Assembly: GCA_035480695.1 (NCBI GenBank)
Contig: DATIHM010000065.1
Location: forward strand, 1-13,614
Reading direction: 5' to 3'
Length of the DNA stretch: 13,614 nt
Origin: DATBED01 sp035480695
GTDB taxonomy: Bacteria > Patescibacteriota > Saccharimonadia > Saccharimonadales > UBA4665
The stretch's first letter is position 1. Every line of letters begins with the position of its first letter. Below are positions 1 to 5,348 of this stretch, piece after piece. The notes below the pieces were generated by a model, which did not search any database, had not been told where the DNA came from, and saw only the letters and a program-made list of their open reading frames with translations. Made by a program: the position numbers and the translations under genes.

Positions 1-1
1 G

Positions 2-886
2 CTGCCTGAAGCGCGCGAAACCGGCCAGGACATGCTCAAGCAAGGCCGCAAAGTCATTCCCATGTACCTGGAGCGCGCCGACAAGCCCGACCGTGGCGGC
101 GCTATGATCGCCTACCGCGCCAACACAGCCAAAAGCATGAAAGAGCTGGCCAACAAGCGGCTGCCCGACAGCCACGCCAGCGGCGACATCGACCCTGTGA
201 CTCTCGTCGATTTCTGGCCGCGCAACGAGCTGCTGTTAGTGCCTGACATGCTTTACGAACACAGCAACCTATCGCAGGAACAGCTGCAGGCCGAAGTAAA
301 CGCCTGGCCGTACGAGCAGAAGGTCGAAGCTTTCAAAGCCTACATGGGCGAACGCCTGAACCGCCGGCAGCGCCCGGGACGCGCCCTTGAGAAGGCCCAC
401 TACAGCTGGGATTTGATATGCGACTACGGCATATTCCGTGATTTGCAACGGCATCGTATGGTCGATGACATGAACTGGCAGCTCCTGACGCCACGCTACG
501 GTTACGAAATCCCCAAGCTGGTCGAAGACGCCGGCCTGACCGAGCAGTTCGAGGCCTGCTTTGAGATCAGCCTCAAGCTCTACAGCGCCATGCAGCAGGC
601 CGGTTATGCCCTCGAGGCGCAATACGCTACGCTGCTGGGCCACCGGATGCGCTGGAAGGTCACCTACAATGCCCGCGAGGCGTTCCACTTGCACGAACTG
701 CGCACCACGCCGCAGGGTCACCCCGGCTACCGCAAATTGGTCCTACAGATGCACGAAAAGCTGGCCGAAGTGCACCCACTGTTGGCCGCCGAAATGAAAT
801 TCGTCAACCAAGATGAAGACCCCGAGCTGACTCGCCTGTCCGCCGAGCGCTACACCCAGTTCAAACTCCAAGAACTGGACAAGTAA
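2..886 (+). CDS. ThyX-like (FAD-dependent thymidylate synthase family) protein, C-terminal part, 5' end outside window
   Basis: The frame is open from base 2 (it begins LPEARETGQD), so the gene starts upstream and the ATG at 32 is unlikely to be its true start. ThyX makes dTMP from dUMP using FAD, NADPH and methylene-tetrahydrofolate. The first visible residues resemble the end of one ThyX domain. A second ThyX-like domain follows from about base 300, with an RHR at 449-457 and a PRY at about 491-499, then an ELRTTPQGHPGYR-like tail. The family signature is RHR-X7-S; here the residue at the serine position is Gln by counting, and the spacing to RY is longer. This half therefore looks catalytically divergent, and the active site may lie in the upstream half. 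Double-domain ThyX proteins of this kind occur in CPR bacteria (from memory). It ends two bases from the stop of the convergent gene, with no visible terminator. The family call is fairly sure; activity is not. Confidence 0.72.
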   Translation: MPEARETGQDMLKQGRKVIPMYLERADKPDRGGAMIAYRANTAKSMKELANKRLPDSHASGDIDPVTLVDFWPRNELLLVPDMLYEHSNLSQEQLQAEVNAWPYEQKVEAFKAYMGERLNRRQRPGRALEKAHYSWDLICDYGIFRDLQRHRMVDDMNWQLLTPRYGYEIPKLVEDAGLTEQFEACFEISLKLYSAMQQAGYALEAQYATLLGHRMRWKVTYNAREAFHLHELRTTPQGHPGYRKLVLQMHEKLAEVHPLLAAEMKFVNQDEDPELTRLSAERYTQFKLQELDK

Positions 887-888
887 AG

Positions 889-1149
889 CTAAAGTTGGAC
901 GTAACCCAAAGGTTTTTCAGCTTTTTCAGCTAAGGCTTCGATACCGGCGATACCTTGTGCCATTTCTGGCTGTTCTGGGCCGAAATGGCCGTCAACTCCA
1001 ATTCTGACGCTCATGATACCCAAACGTTTTCCGAATACGCGCTTGGTGTCGAACGAACCAAGCTTGCCTAAAACCGCGGCAGCTTCAGCCCTTCGCAAAC
1101 GATGCGCGTCGTCCAGTTCGCCATAAGTGTATGAATCATGAGTTTTCAT
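889..1149 (-). CDS. Small conserved-looking hypothetical protein, 86 aa
   Basis: I do not recognise this protein. It is soluble, with no membrane segment or signal peptide. The N-terminal half is charged and probably helical (a run ending GELDDAHRLRRAEAAAVLGK), the middle is basic (around KRVFGKRLGIMSVRIG), and the acidic C-terminal helix contains a tandem KAEKAEK produced by a nine-base direct repeat at 913-930. The chosen ATG at 1149 has AAAGAG seven bases upstream. An in-frame TTG at 1167 has a better AGGAG eight bases upstream and would give 92 residues, so the start is uncertain. It is convergent with the ThyX-like gene (two-base gap) and divergent from the gene at 1410. No good promoter is visible between 1150 and 1250. 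Confidence 0.5.
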   Translation of the reverse strand: MKTHDSYTYGELDDAHRLRRAEAAAVLGKLGSFDTKRVFGKRLGIMSVRIGVDGHFGPEQPEMAQGIAGIEALAEKAEKPLGYVQL

Positions 1150-1280
1150 ATTCCAACTCTTTACCAAGCATTTTACTCCTGTCTGTCAAGAATGTAAAAA
1201 AAGCTACTACAAAATTCTGGATTAGTTGCATACATGTCTCAAGATCACTTGACACCGGCATCGTCATTTGTAACCATAAG

Positions 1281-1350
1281 GGTATGTGCAATAGCTTCAT
1301 CGTGAAGGAGACGATTCTCTCGCCCCACTAGCGGGACGCCTTTGCACGTA
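1281..1350 (+). ncRNA. Structured RNA candidate: leader aptamer/riboswitch or small RNA
   Basis: Read by eye, bases 1283-1291 pair with 1342-1350 (nine pairs, one of them G-U), closing a domain of 68 bases. Inside lie three consecutive hairpins: 1295-1299 with 1303-1307 (loop TCG), 1308-1311 with 1316-1319 (loop CGAT), and 1321-1326 with 1333-1338 (five pairs, one C-A mismatch, six-base loop). An intrinsic terminator (1360-1391) and then the AGAGGAG ribosome binding site of the 1410 gene follow. Bases 1331-1336 (GCGGGA) are also fully complementary to 1368-1373 in the 5' arm of the terminator. That gives a possible antiterminator that excludes both hairpin three and the terminator. A TTGACA at 1249-1254 may be its -35, but the -10 is poor. 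I could not match it to a known riboswitch class, and it lacks tRNA features. An independent small RNA is the main alternative. Confidence 0.5.
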
Positions 1351-1359
1351 ATAATCAGC

Positions 1360-1391
1360 AAAAAAGCTCCCGCGAAACCGGGAGCTTTTTT
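1360..1391 (+). terminator. Intrinsic terminator/attenuator in the leader of the 1410 gene
   Basis: GCTCCCG (1366-1372) pairs with CGGGAGC (1379-1385) around a six-base CGAAAC loop. Six As flank the stem on the left (1360-1365) and six Ts on the right (1386-1391), so the hairpin could work on either strand. The next start codon lies 18 bases downstream. The gene to the left reads away from it, so no known upstream gene on the + strand ends here. It therefore either attenuates the 1410-2072 pair or ends a small RNA. Confidence 0.85.
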
Positions 1392-1409
1392 AATACCAGA
1401 GGAGTGACA

Positions 1410-1622
1410 GTGTCGGAAGCGATTGTTAGCCTTAGCGATTCAAGGCCAAGAACAGGGCATAGGGCAGGAAAACTTGCCCTGATGGGTGAAACGCGGTTCG
1501 ATTTGATTGAAGATTATCAGATTGCAATCGAACAGCGCGAAGCCGCACTCACACAGCTCAGGGAGGTTCTGCCTAGTGAAATCGATTTCTATATTTTTGG
1601 ACGCACTCACACGGAAGGATGA
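1410..1622 (+). CDS. Small hypothetical protein, 70 aa, GTG start
   Basis: I do not recognise this protein. The GTG at 1410 is chosen because AGAGGAG (1398-1404) ends five bases before it; the in-frame GTG at 1404 overlaps that site and is too close. The product has a polar N-terminus (SLSDSRPRTGHRAGK), then a helical acidic stretch (about residues 28-52, with IEQREAALTQLRE), and no membrane segment. The next gene begins three bases after its stop, with GGAAGG in the last codons acting as that gene's ribosome binding site, so the two are probably co-transcribed and translationally linked. Base composition looks more AT-rich than in the flanking housekeeping genes. Expression would pass through the terminator at 1360-1391, which suggests conditional control. 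Confidence 0.5.
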   Translation: MSEAIVSLSDSRPRTGHRAGKLALMGETRFDLIEDYQIAIEQREAALTQLREVLPSEIDFYIFGRTHTEG

Positions 1623-1625
1623 AAC

Positions 1626-2072
1626 ATGTTGGCAAACCATCAGAATAATCACGAATATGTCGTGAGCCAAGCTGACCACGGCAATAATGCCGTATTGAGG
1701 GAGTTTGAAGGCTACCAGTCTACAATCCAGCGCGAATTTGACAAAAAAATGGTACTGGCGCTGGGCAGGGACTGCCTGATTACAGTCAATGCAGAAACCG
1801 GCGAGGCAAGGCCCGGGAGGCATTATTTTGCACCCAGCCTTACGAGATTAGAGAAAATTAAGCAGGCAGATGGGGGAGAGGTTTACCGTATTGTCGGGGG
1901 TATGGTGACCGCCAATTTAGCAAGAAGATTGGCGCGCGAGCAGGATGATAAACTTTTCCGTGGCAATGAAGTCATGGCAGCCATAGAGGCCAGTGAGCCT
2001 GCGCATTTGCAAGCAGCCTTCATGAGGCACGTAGAACCAGCCCGCTCAGCAACTGAACAACTCTTGCAGTAG
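1626..2072 (+). CDS. Hypothetical protein, 148 aa, paired with the 1410 gene
   Basis: I do not recognise this protein. It is polar and soluble without signal or membrane segments. The N-terminus is rich in His and Asn (MLANHQNNHEYVVSQADHGNN), a possible helix follows (FEGYQSTIQREFDKKMV), and the central part could form strands (LITVNAETGEARPGRHYFAPSL, then EVYRIVGGMVTANLARRL). The C-terminus is helical. The start ATG lies three bases after the preceding stop and has GGAAGGA seven bases upstream. An opposite-strand frame at 1440-1823 lacks a ribosome binding site and is taken as a shadow. The -35 box of the L10 operon promoter lies in the last codons of this gene. Neighbouring rplJ does not by itself give a function, because that operon has its own promoter. 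Confidence 0.55.
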   Translation: MLANHQNNHEYVVSQADHGNNAVLREFEGYQSTIQREFDKKMVLALGRDCLITVNAETGEARPGRHYFAPSLTRLEKIKQADGGEVYRIVGGMVTANLARRLAREQDDKLFRGNEVMAAIEASEPAHLQAAFMRHVEPARSATEQLLQ

Positions 2073-2092
2073 AGCCCTTCTTGAGGTATAAT
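2064..2092 (+). promoter_or_regulatory. Promoter of the L10-L7/L12 operon
   Basis: TTGCAG (2064-2069), a 17-base spacer and TATAAT (2087-2092) form a near-consensus sigma-70-type promoter. The -35 lies inside the end of the preceding gene. The predicted start is near 2099, exactly where the pairing strand of the L10 leader begins. Confidence 0.85.
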
Positions 2093-2098
2093 ACTTTA

Positions 2099-2225
2099 AG
2101 TTGCCAGAGACAGCGACGGCCGCTCTAGATTCTAAAGTAGCTTGATAATGTCGCCGAGGTACAAACAATCTACTTGATAGTTTGAACGTCTTTGGTTCCG
2201 CCTAAGGCGTTTTTGTTTGGCAACT
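2099..2225 (+). promoter_or_regulatory. Ribosomal protein L10 leader (autoregulatory 5' UTR)
   Basis: The block AGAGACAGCGAC (about 2106-2117) and the downstream GTCGCCGAGGT (2150-2160) match what I remember of the L10 leader family: a stem GCGAC (2113-2117) with GTCGC (2150-2154), flanked by AGACAG and CCGAGGT elements that form the kink-turn-like site bound by L10 or the L10-(L12)4 complex. A short hairpin with a T run follows (2199-2214). In addition, AGTTGCCA at 2099-2106, at the predicted transcript 5' end, is fully complementary to TGGCAACT at 2218-2225. That eight-pair stem would close the whole leader. Known role: excess L10-L12 represses its own operon. Confidence 0.8.
2199..2214 (+). 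terminator. Attenuator hairpin in the L10 leader
   Basis: CGCC (2199-2202) and GGCG (2206-2209) pair around a TAA loop, followed by five Ts (2210-2214). The stem is short, so termination is probably weak and conditional, as expected for an L10-controlled attenuator placed about 65 bases before rplJ. Confidence 0.55.
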
Positions 2226-2279
2226 GGATGGGTTCACGGTCGATAACGCATCCAAAACCAAGTAATTTTGGAGAATTAC

Positions 2280-2801
2280 ATGGCACTTACGAAAGATCAA
2301 AAGCAAACGGTAGTTCAAGAGGTAGTTGACCTGTTGAGCCAGTCAAAGATGACAGTGGTCGCCAAGTACGAAGGCACCGGCGTGAAAGCCCTGCAAGGCC
2401 TGCGCCGCGACGCCCGCCAAGCCGGCACCACCGTCAAAGTCGTCAAGAACCGCTTGGTCATCCAGGCGATCAAAGGCACCGACAAGCTCAAAGACATCGA
2501 CACTTCTGGCCTGAACGGTATGCTTCTCTACGCTTTCAACAGCGAAGACGAAGTCGCGCCAGCCCAGAGCCTGAACACCTTTGCCAAGCAGAATCCGACA
2601 TTGCAGTTCGTCGGCGCCATCAGCGCCGAAGGTGATTTTTTGAGCGCGGACGAGGTCAAAGCCTTGGCAGTCCTGCCAAGCAAGGACCAACTCATCGCCG
2701 GCCTCATCAACACCTTGAACAGCCCGCTTCAGGGTGTTCAGAGCAGCCTGTCTGGAAATCTGCACGGCTTATTGCAAGGCCTCGAAGCCAAGGCCAGTTA
2801 A
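2280..2801 (+). CDS. rplJ: 50S ribosomal protein L10
   Basis: L10 anchors the L7/L12 dimers to 23S rRNA at the base of the ribosomal stalk, and it also represses its own mRNA through the leader. The 173 residues show the L10 pattern: an N-terminal helix (MALTKDQKQTVVQEVVDLL), VVAKYEGTGVKALQGLRRDARQAG, then VKVVKNRLVIQAIKGT at about 52-67, a central region ending in VGAISAEGDFLSADEVKALAVLPSK, and a C-terminal helix (LINTLNSPLQGVQSSLSGNLHGLLQGLEAKAS) for L12 dimers. The ATG at 2280 is preferred over an in-frame TTG at 2268, because GGAG (2270-2273) stands six bases before it. rplL follows after 16 bases. Length is normal for the family. Confidence 0.95.
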   Translation: MALTKDQKQTVVQEVVDLLSQSKMTVVAKYEGTGVKALQGLRRDARQAGTTVKVVKNRLVIQAIKGTDKLKDIDTSGLNGMLLYAFNSEDEVAPAQSLNTFAKQNPTLQFVGAISAEGDFLSADEVKALAVLPSKDQLIAGLINTLNSPLQGVQSSLSGNLHGLLQGLEAKAS

Positions 2802-2817
2802 TTTTTAAGGAGTAAAT

Positions 2818-3204
2818 ATGGCAGATTTAGCTAAAATAGCGAAAGAGCTCACCGGTTTGACCGTTTTGGAAGTCAACGAGCTCGGTAAGATTCTCAAGGA
2901 TGAGTACGGCATCGAGCCGGCCGCAGCCGCTGTGGCTGTCGCTGCTGGCCCAGCTGCTGGCGGCGACACCGGCGCCCCAGCCGCAGAAGAGAAGGCCGAA
3001 ATGGACGTCGTCCTGAAAGATGCCGGCGCCCAGAAGGTTGCCGTCATCAAGGCCGTCAAAGACCTTACCGGTCTCGGTCTGGGTGAAGCCAAAGCCCTCG
3101 TAGATGGTGCCCCGAAGCCCATCCTCGAGAAGGCTAAGAAGGAAGACGCCGAAGCCGCCAAGAAAACCTTGGAAGAAGCCGGCGCAACCGTCGAACTGGC
3201 CTAA
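2818..3204 (+). CDS. rplL: 50S ribosomal protein L7/L12
   Basis: Stalk protein that recruits translation GTPases. The 128 residues comprise an N-terminal dimerisation domain (1-34, ending LKDEYGIEPAA), an Ala/Gly/Pro-rich hinge (about 34-60) and the conserved C-terminal domain from about 62, with the factor-binding helix AQKVAVIKAVKDLTGLGLGEAKALVDGAPKPI (71-102) and the final ATVELA. The ribosome binding site AAGGAG (2807-2812) lies five bases before the ATG. It is the last gene of the operon and is followed by a strong terminator. Confidence 0.97.
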   Translation: MADLAKIAKELTGLTVLEVNELGKILKDEYGIEPAAAAVAVAAGPAAGGDTGAPAAEEKAEMDVVLKDAGAQKVAVIKAVKDLTGLGLGEAKALVDGAPKPILEKAKKEDAEAAKKTLEEAGATVELA

Positions 3205-3211
3205 TTCAACT

Positions 3212-3249
3212 AATCCCCCAAGATTATCCACAGCCTTGGGGGATTTTTT
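3212..3249 (+). terminator. Intrinsic terminator of the rplJ-rplL operon
   Basis: AATCCCCCAAG (3212-3222) pairs over eleven positions with CTTGGGGGATT (3235-3245), and a T run continues to 3249. The 12-base loop (3223-3234) contains a DnaA-box sequence. The -35 of the next promoter overlaps the T run. Confidence 0.92.
3224..3232 (+). other. Perfect DnaA-box sequence in the terminator loop
   Basis: TTATCCACA is an exact match to the consensus DnaA box. It is single: I found no second copy or AT-rich unwinding element next to it, so it is not evidence for an origin. By simple base counting, a given nine-mer is expected about 0.1 times on both strands of a window this size, so it may be chance. 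Confidence 0.4.
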
Positions 3250-3276
3250 GACTTGACATGTAGTTCGTGGTATTTT
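3248..3276 (+). promoter_or_regulatory. Likely promoter of the 3326 gene
   Basis: TTGACT (3248-3253), a 17-base spacer and TATTTT (3271-3276). A second TTGACA (3253-3258) pairs with poorer -10 options (TTTTAA or TTAAGG). Either choice starts transcription just after the rplL terminator, about 40 bases before the ATG. Confidence 0.5.
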
Positions 3277-3325
3277 TAAGGGGAAAAGTGTACCAATAAA
3301 CACTTATCAAGAGAGACAGATATAA

Positions 3326-3835
3326 ATGCCAGATGTGCCAGACAAACAAGTCAAGCGTTTGCGAGCCCTGATTCAGGAAGCAGAAACAAACCTAGCAGCA
3401 GCCAACGAGCTGCTTATCAGCCTCGTCGGCGACGACGAAAAGGTCGCTCCGGTGGCACGTGAAGACACGCTCGGCAAAGTTGTCGAAGGTGTTTTCGACG
3501 GCCAGAATATGGTCGGCTCTGACGGCAAGATTTACCCGGTGCCGGCTAACTACGCCAGCAAGTCCAAGCTCGTGCAAGGCGATATCCTCAAATTGACGAT
3601 TGCCGAAGACGGCGCCTTCCTTTACAAGCAGATCGGGCCGATCCCACGCAAGCAGGTCGTGGGTTCGCTCATCCTCGAGAATGGCCATTATTTCGTAGAT
3701 GTGAACAGCAAGAAGTACCGCGTGCTTCTCGCCAGCGTCACTTATTTCAAGGCCAAGCCAGGCGACCAGGTCAGTGTCAACATCCCCGAAGACGACTCCA
3801 CAGCCGAGTGGGCCGCCCTCGAAGCCGCCCTCTAG
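3326..3835 (+). CDS. Conserved CPR-type protein of unknown function, 169 aa
   Basis: The N-terminus (about 6-35, KQVKRLRALIQEAETNLAAANELLISLVG) is an amphipathic, probably coiled-coil helix. A compact all-beta-looking domain follows (about 48-157), with GKVVEGVFDGQNMVGSDGKIYPVPANYASKSKLVQGDILKLTI and IGPIPRKQVVGSLILENGHYFVDVNSKKYRVLLASVTYFKAKPGDQVSVNIP. I recall similar proteins, conserved next to rplL in CPR genomes and sometimes mislabelled L7/L12, but it shows no L7/L12 homology. The paired 'G.ILKLTI' and 'GDQVSVNIP' segments suggest a nucleic-acid-binding-like barrel; that is only inference. A weak GAGAGA site stands nine bases before the ATG. It has its own promoter and precedes dnaX by 51 bases. 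Confidence 0.75.
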   Translation: MPDVPDKQVKRLRALIQEAETNLAAANELLISLVGDDEKVAPVAREDTLGKVVEGVFDGQNMVGSDGKIYPVPANYASKSKLVQGDILKLTIAEDGAFLYKQIGPIPRKQVVGSLILENGHYFVDVNSKKYRVLLASVTYFKAKPGDQVSVNIPEDDSTAEWAALEAAL

Positions 3836-3871
3836 CTCAAAAGCACAACAGAATCCGCTCGCCCAAGCGAG

Positions 3872-3877
3872 TATAAT
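3872..3877 (+). promoter_or_regulatory. -10 box immediately upstream of dnaX
   Basis: Perfect TATAAT, nine bases before the dnaX ATG. Transcription would begin about two to four bases before the ATG, giving an almost leaderless mRNA. No convincing -35 is seen at the expected position (3849-3854). The AGAGG at 3879-3883 resembles a ribosome binding site but would not be transcribed from this promoter. Confidence 0.6.
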
Positions 3878-3886
3878 AAGAGGACT

Positions 3887-5332
3887 ATGGGGCAGGCGCT
3901 TTATCGCAAACATCGCCCGAAATCCTTGCAAGAGGTCGTCGGGCAGGAACACATAACCAAGACGCTGGAAAAGGCCGTCGAGCAAGGGCGAATCAGTCAT
4001 GCGTACCTTTTTACTGGGCCGCGCGGCGTCGGCAAGACTTCGGTTGCCCGCATTTTGGCGCATCAGATCAACGGCTTGCCTTACAGTGACGATAGCGCTC
4101 ACCTGGACATCATTGAGATTGACGCCGCCAGCAACCGGCGTATAGATGAAATCCGCGAGCTGCGCGACAAAGTGTATGTTGCACCGACCAGTGCCAAATA
4201 TAAGGTCTACATAATCGATGAAGTCCATATGCTGACCCGCGAGGCCTTCAATGCGCTTCTCAAGACTCTCGAGGAGCCTCCAGCCCACGTGGTGTTCGTT
4301 TTGGCGACCACCGATGCGCACAAGCTGCCCGAAACCATCGTCAGCCGCACGCAACGCTTCTCCTTCAAGCCGGCCGGCGACGCAGCCGTCAAAAACCTGC
4401 TGGCCCAGATAGCGAAAGCAGAGAAGATTGACGTTAGCGACGAGTCGCTCGCCCTGATTGCCCAGCATGGCGCCGGCAGCTTCCGCGACAGTGTCAGCCT
4501 GCTCGACCAGGCGGCCAGCCGCGGCGGCCGGGTAGAGGCTGGCGACGTTGAGCAGATGTTGGGGATTCCGTCGGCCGAAGCCATCGAGAACCTAGAATCT
4601 TTGGTTTTCGGTGGTGCAGCGCCCTCCGAGCTGATGCGGGTGATTGCCGGCCTATATGGCCAGGGCTACCAGGCGTCCGCCGTAGCCAAACAACTGGGCC
4701 AATCAATACGCCGGCAGCTCGAATCCGGCGGCCTGCCATTGGAGCCCAGTCTCGAGCTGCTGAGCAAGCTTATAGAGGTGCCCGCCTCCCACGACCCCGA
4801 CCGTGCCCTGGAAATCGCTTTGCTGCAGGCCACTCCCAGTCCTCAGGCAGCCCCGATTGTTGCGGTTGCCGAGCCGCCACAGCTGTCCCCAGCCGAAGAA
4901 TTACCAGAACTTGAGCCCGAGCCAACCGAGCCAGTCAAAGTCAAACCGGTTTCGGCGGCAAAGCCGGGCAATCTGCCCTTCGGCGCCAACATCTGGCCGG
5001 AAGCGTTGAAGCTCCTCAAACAGCGCTACAACACCTTGTACGGCGTTGTCCGCATGGCTGAGCCAGCGTTCACTGACAATAAGCTGAAGCTGACATTCGC
5101 CTTCGGCTTCCACCAGAAGCGCCTCAACGAGAACAGCAACCGCCAGAAACTGGTTGATATCCTCCATGAGCTGACAGGCCAGGCGATCGACATCGAGAGC
5201 GCGGTCGACAAAGCGGCCACGCCACCCAAAATCACCGTCGAAACACCGCACAAGCCCGCTGCCAAGTCTGACACCGGGAATCTTTCCGCCATAAGCAATA
5301 TATTTGGCAGCGCGGAGCTGCTAGAATCGTAG
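3887..5332 (+). CDS. dnaX: DNA polymerase III subunit gamma/tau (clamp loader ATPase)
   Basis: AAA+ motor of the clamp loader that opens and loads the sliding clamp. The sequence shows the DnaX start MGQALYRKHRPK, Walker A GPRGVGKT (44-51), DIIEIDAASN (74-83), Walker B VYIIDEVHM (107-115), EAFNALLKTLEEPP (119-132), sensor 1 ATTDAHKLP (140-148) and the arginine-finger segment SRTQRF (153-158), where most relatives have SRCQRF. The four-cysteine zinc module normally found between Walker A and DIIEIDAASN is absent: only a short LAHQINGLPYSDDSAH lies there. After domain III there is a Pro/Glu-rich linker (about 325-355) and a C-terminal domain (about 365-440) that could be the tau-like polymerase-binding part. 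I saw no A-rich slippery site for a gamma/tau frameshift. 481 residues. dnaB follows after 16 bases. Confidence 0.95.
   Translation: MGQALYRKHRPKSLQEVVGQEHITKTLEKAVEQGRISHAYLFTGPRGVGKTSVARILAHQINGLPYSDDSAHLDIIEIDAASNRRIDEIRELRDKVYVAPTSAKYKVYIIDEVHMLTREAFNALLKTLEEPPAHVVFVLATTDAHKLPETIVSRTQRFSFKPAGDAAVKNLLAQIAKAEKIDVSDESLALIAQHGAGSFRDSVSLLDQAASRGGRVEAGDVEQMLGIPSAEAIENLESLVFGGAAPSELMRVIAGLYGQGYQASAVAKQLGQSIRRQLESGGLPLEPSLELLSKLIEVPASHDPDRALEIALLQATPSPQAAPIVAVAEPPQLSPAEELPELEPEPTEPVKVKPVSAAKPGNLPFGANIWPEALKLLKQRYNTLYGVVRMAEPAFTDNKLKLTFAFGFHQKRLNENSNRQKLVDILHELTGQAIDIESAVDKAATPPKITVETPHKPAAKSDTGNLSAISNIFGSAELLES
5319..5327 (+). promoter_or_regulatory. Extended -10 promoter for dnaB inside the end of dnaX
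   Basis: TGC followed by TAGAAT (5322-5327) makes an extended -10 without an obvious -35. It lies 21 bases before the dnaB ATG, the same spacing as TATAAT to the ybaB ATG, leaving room for the GGGGGAG ribosome binding site. Confidence 0.4.
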
Positions 5333-5348
5333 TACTGATTGGGGGAGT

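Noticed and set aside
913..930. Tandem nine-base repeat TTTTTCAGC
   Set aside because: Only two units, and explained by a KAEKAEK stretch in the minus-strand coding sequence; not a CRISPR or a longer repeat.
1136..1171. An 11-residue minus-strand frame (MLGKELEYENS) with AGGAG four bases upstream, overlapping the start of the 889-1149 gene
   Set aside because: Could be a leader peptide, but the same AGGAG may serve the in-frame TTG at 1167. Too short to support alone.
1131..1331. A 66-codon rightward open frame overlapping the minus-strand gene start and the structured leader
   Set aside because: No ribosome binding site, low-complexity unconvincing product, and it overlaps the folded RNA region.
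1283..1350. The three-hairpin fold as a tRNA
   Set aside because: Total length is near that of a tRNA, but there is no TTCGA loop, no seven-base anticodon loop, no CCA-end context, and arm sizes do not fit.
1440..1823. A 127-codon minus-strand open frame
   Set aside because: No ribosome binding site at its start, and it overlaps two rightward genes that both have good sites and three-base spacing. The reversible terminator to its left is not enough to support it.
3212..3330. A replication origin near the DnaA box
   Set aside because: One box only, no cluster, no AT-rich unwinding region, and dnaA and dnaN are not nearby.
4380..4410. Possible programmed frameshift in dnaX for a gamma form
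   Set aside because: The longest A runs are five bases and there is no AAAAAAG-type slippery site followed by a stable hairpin.
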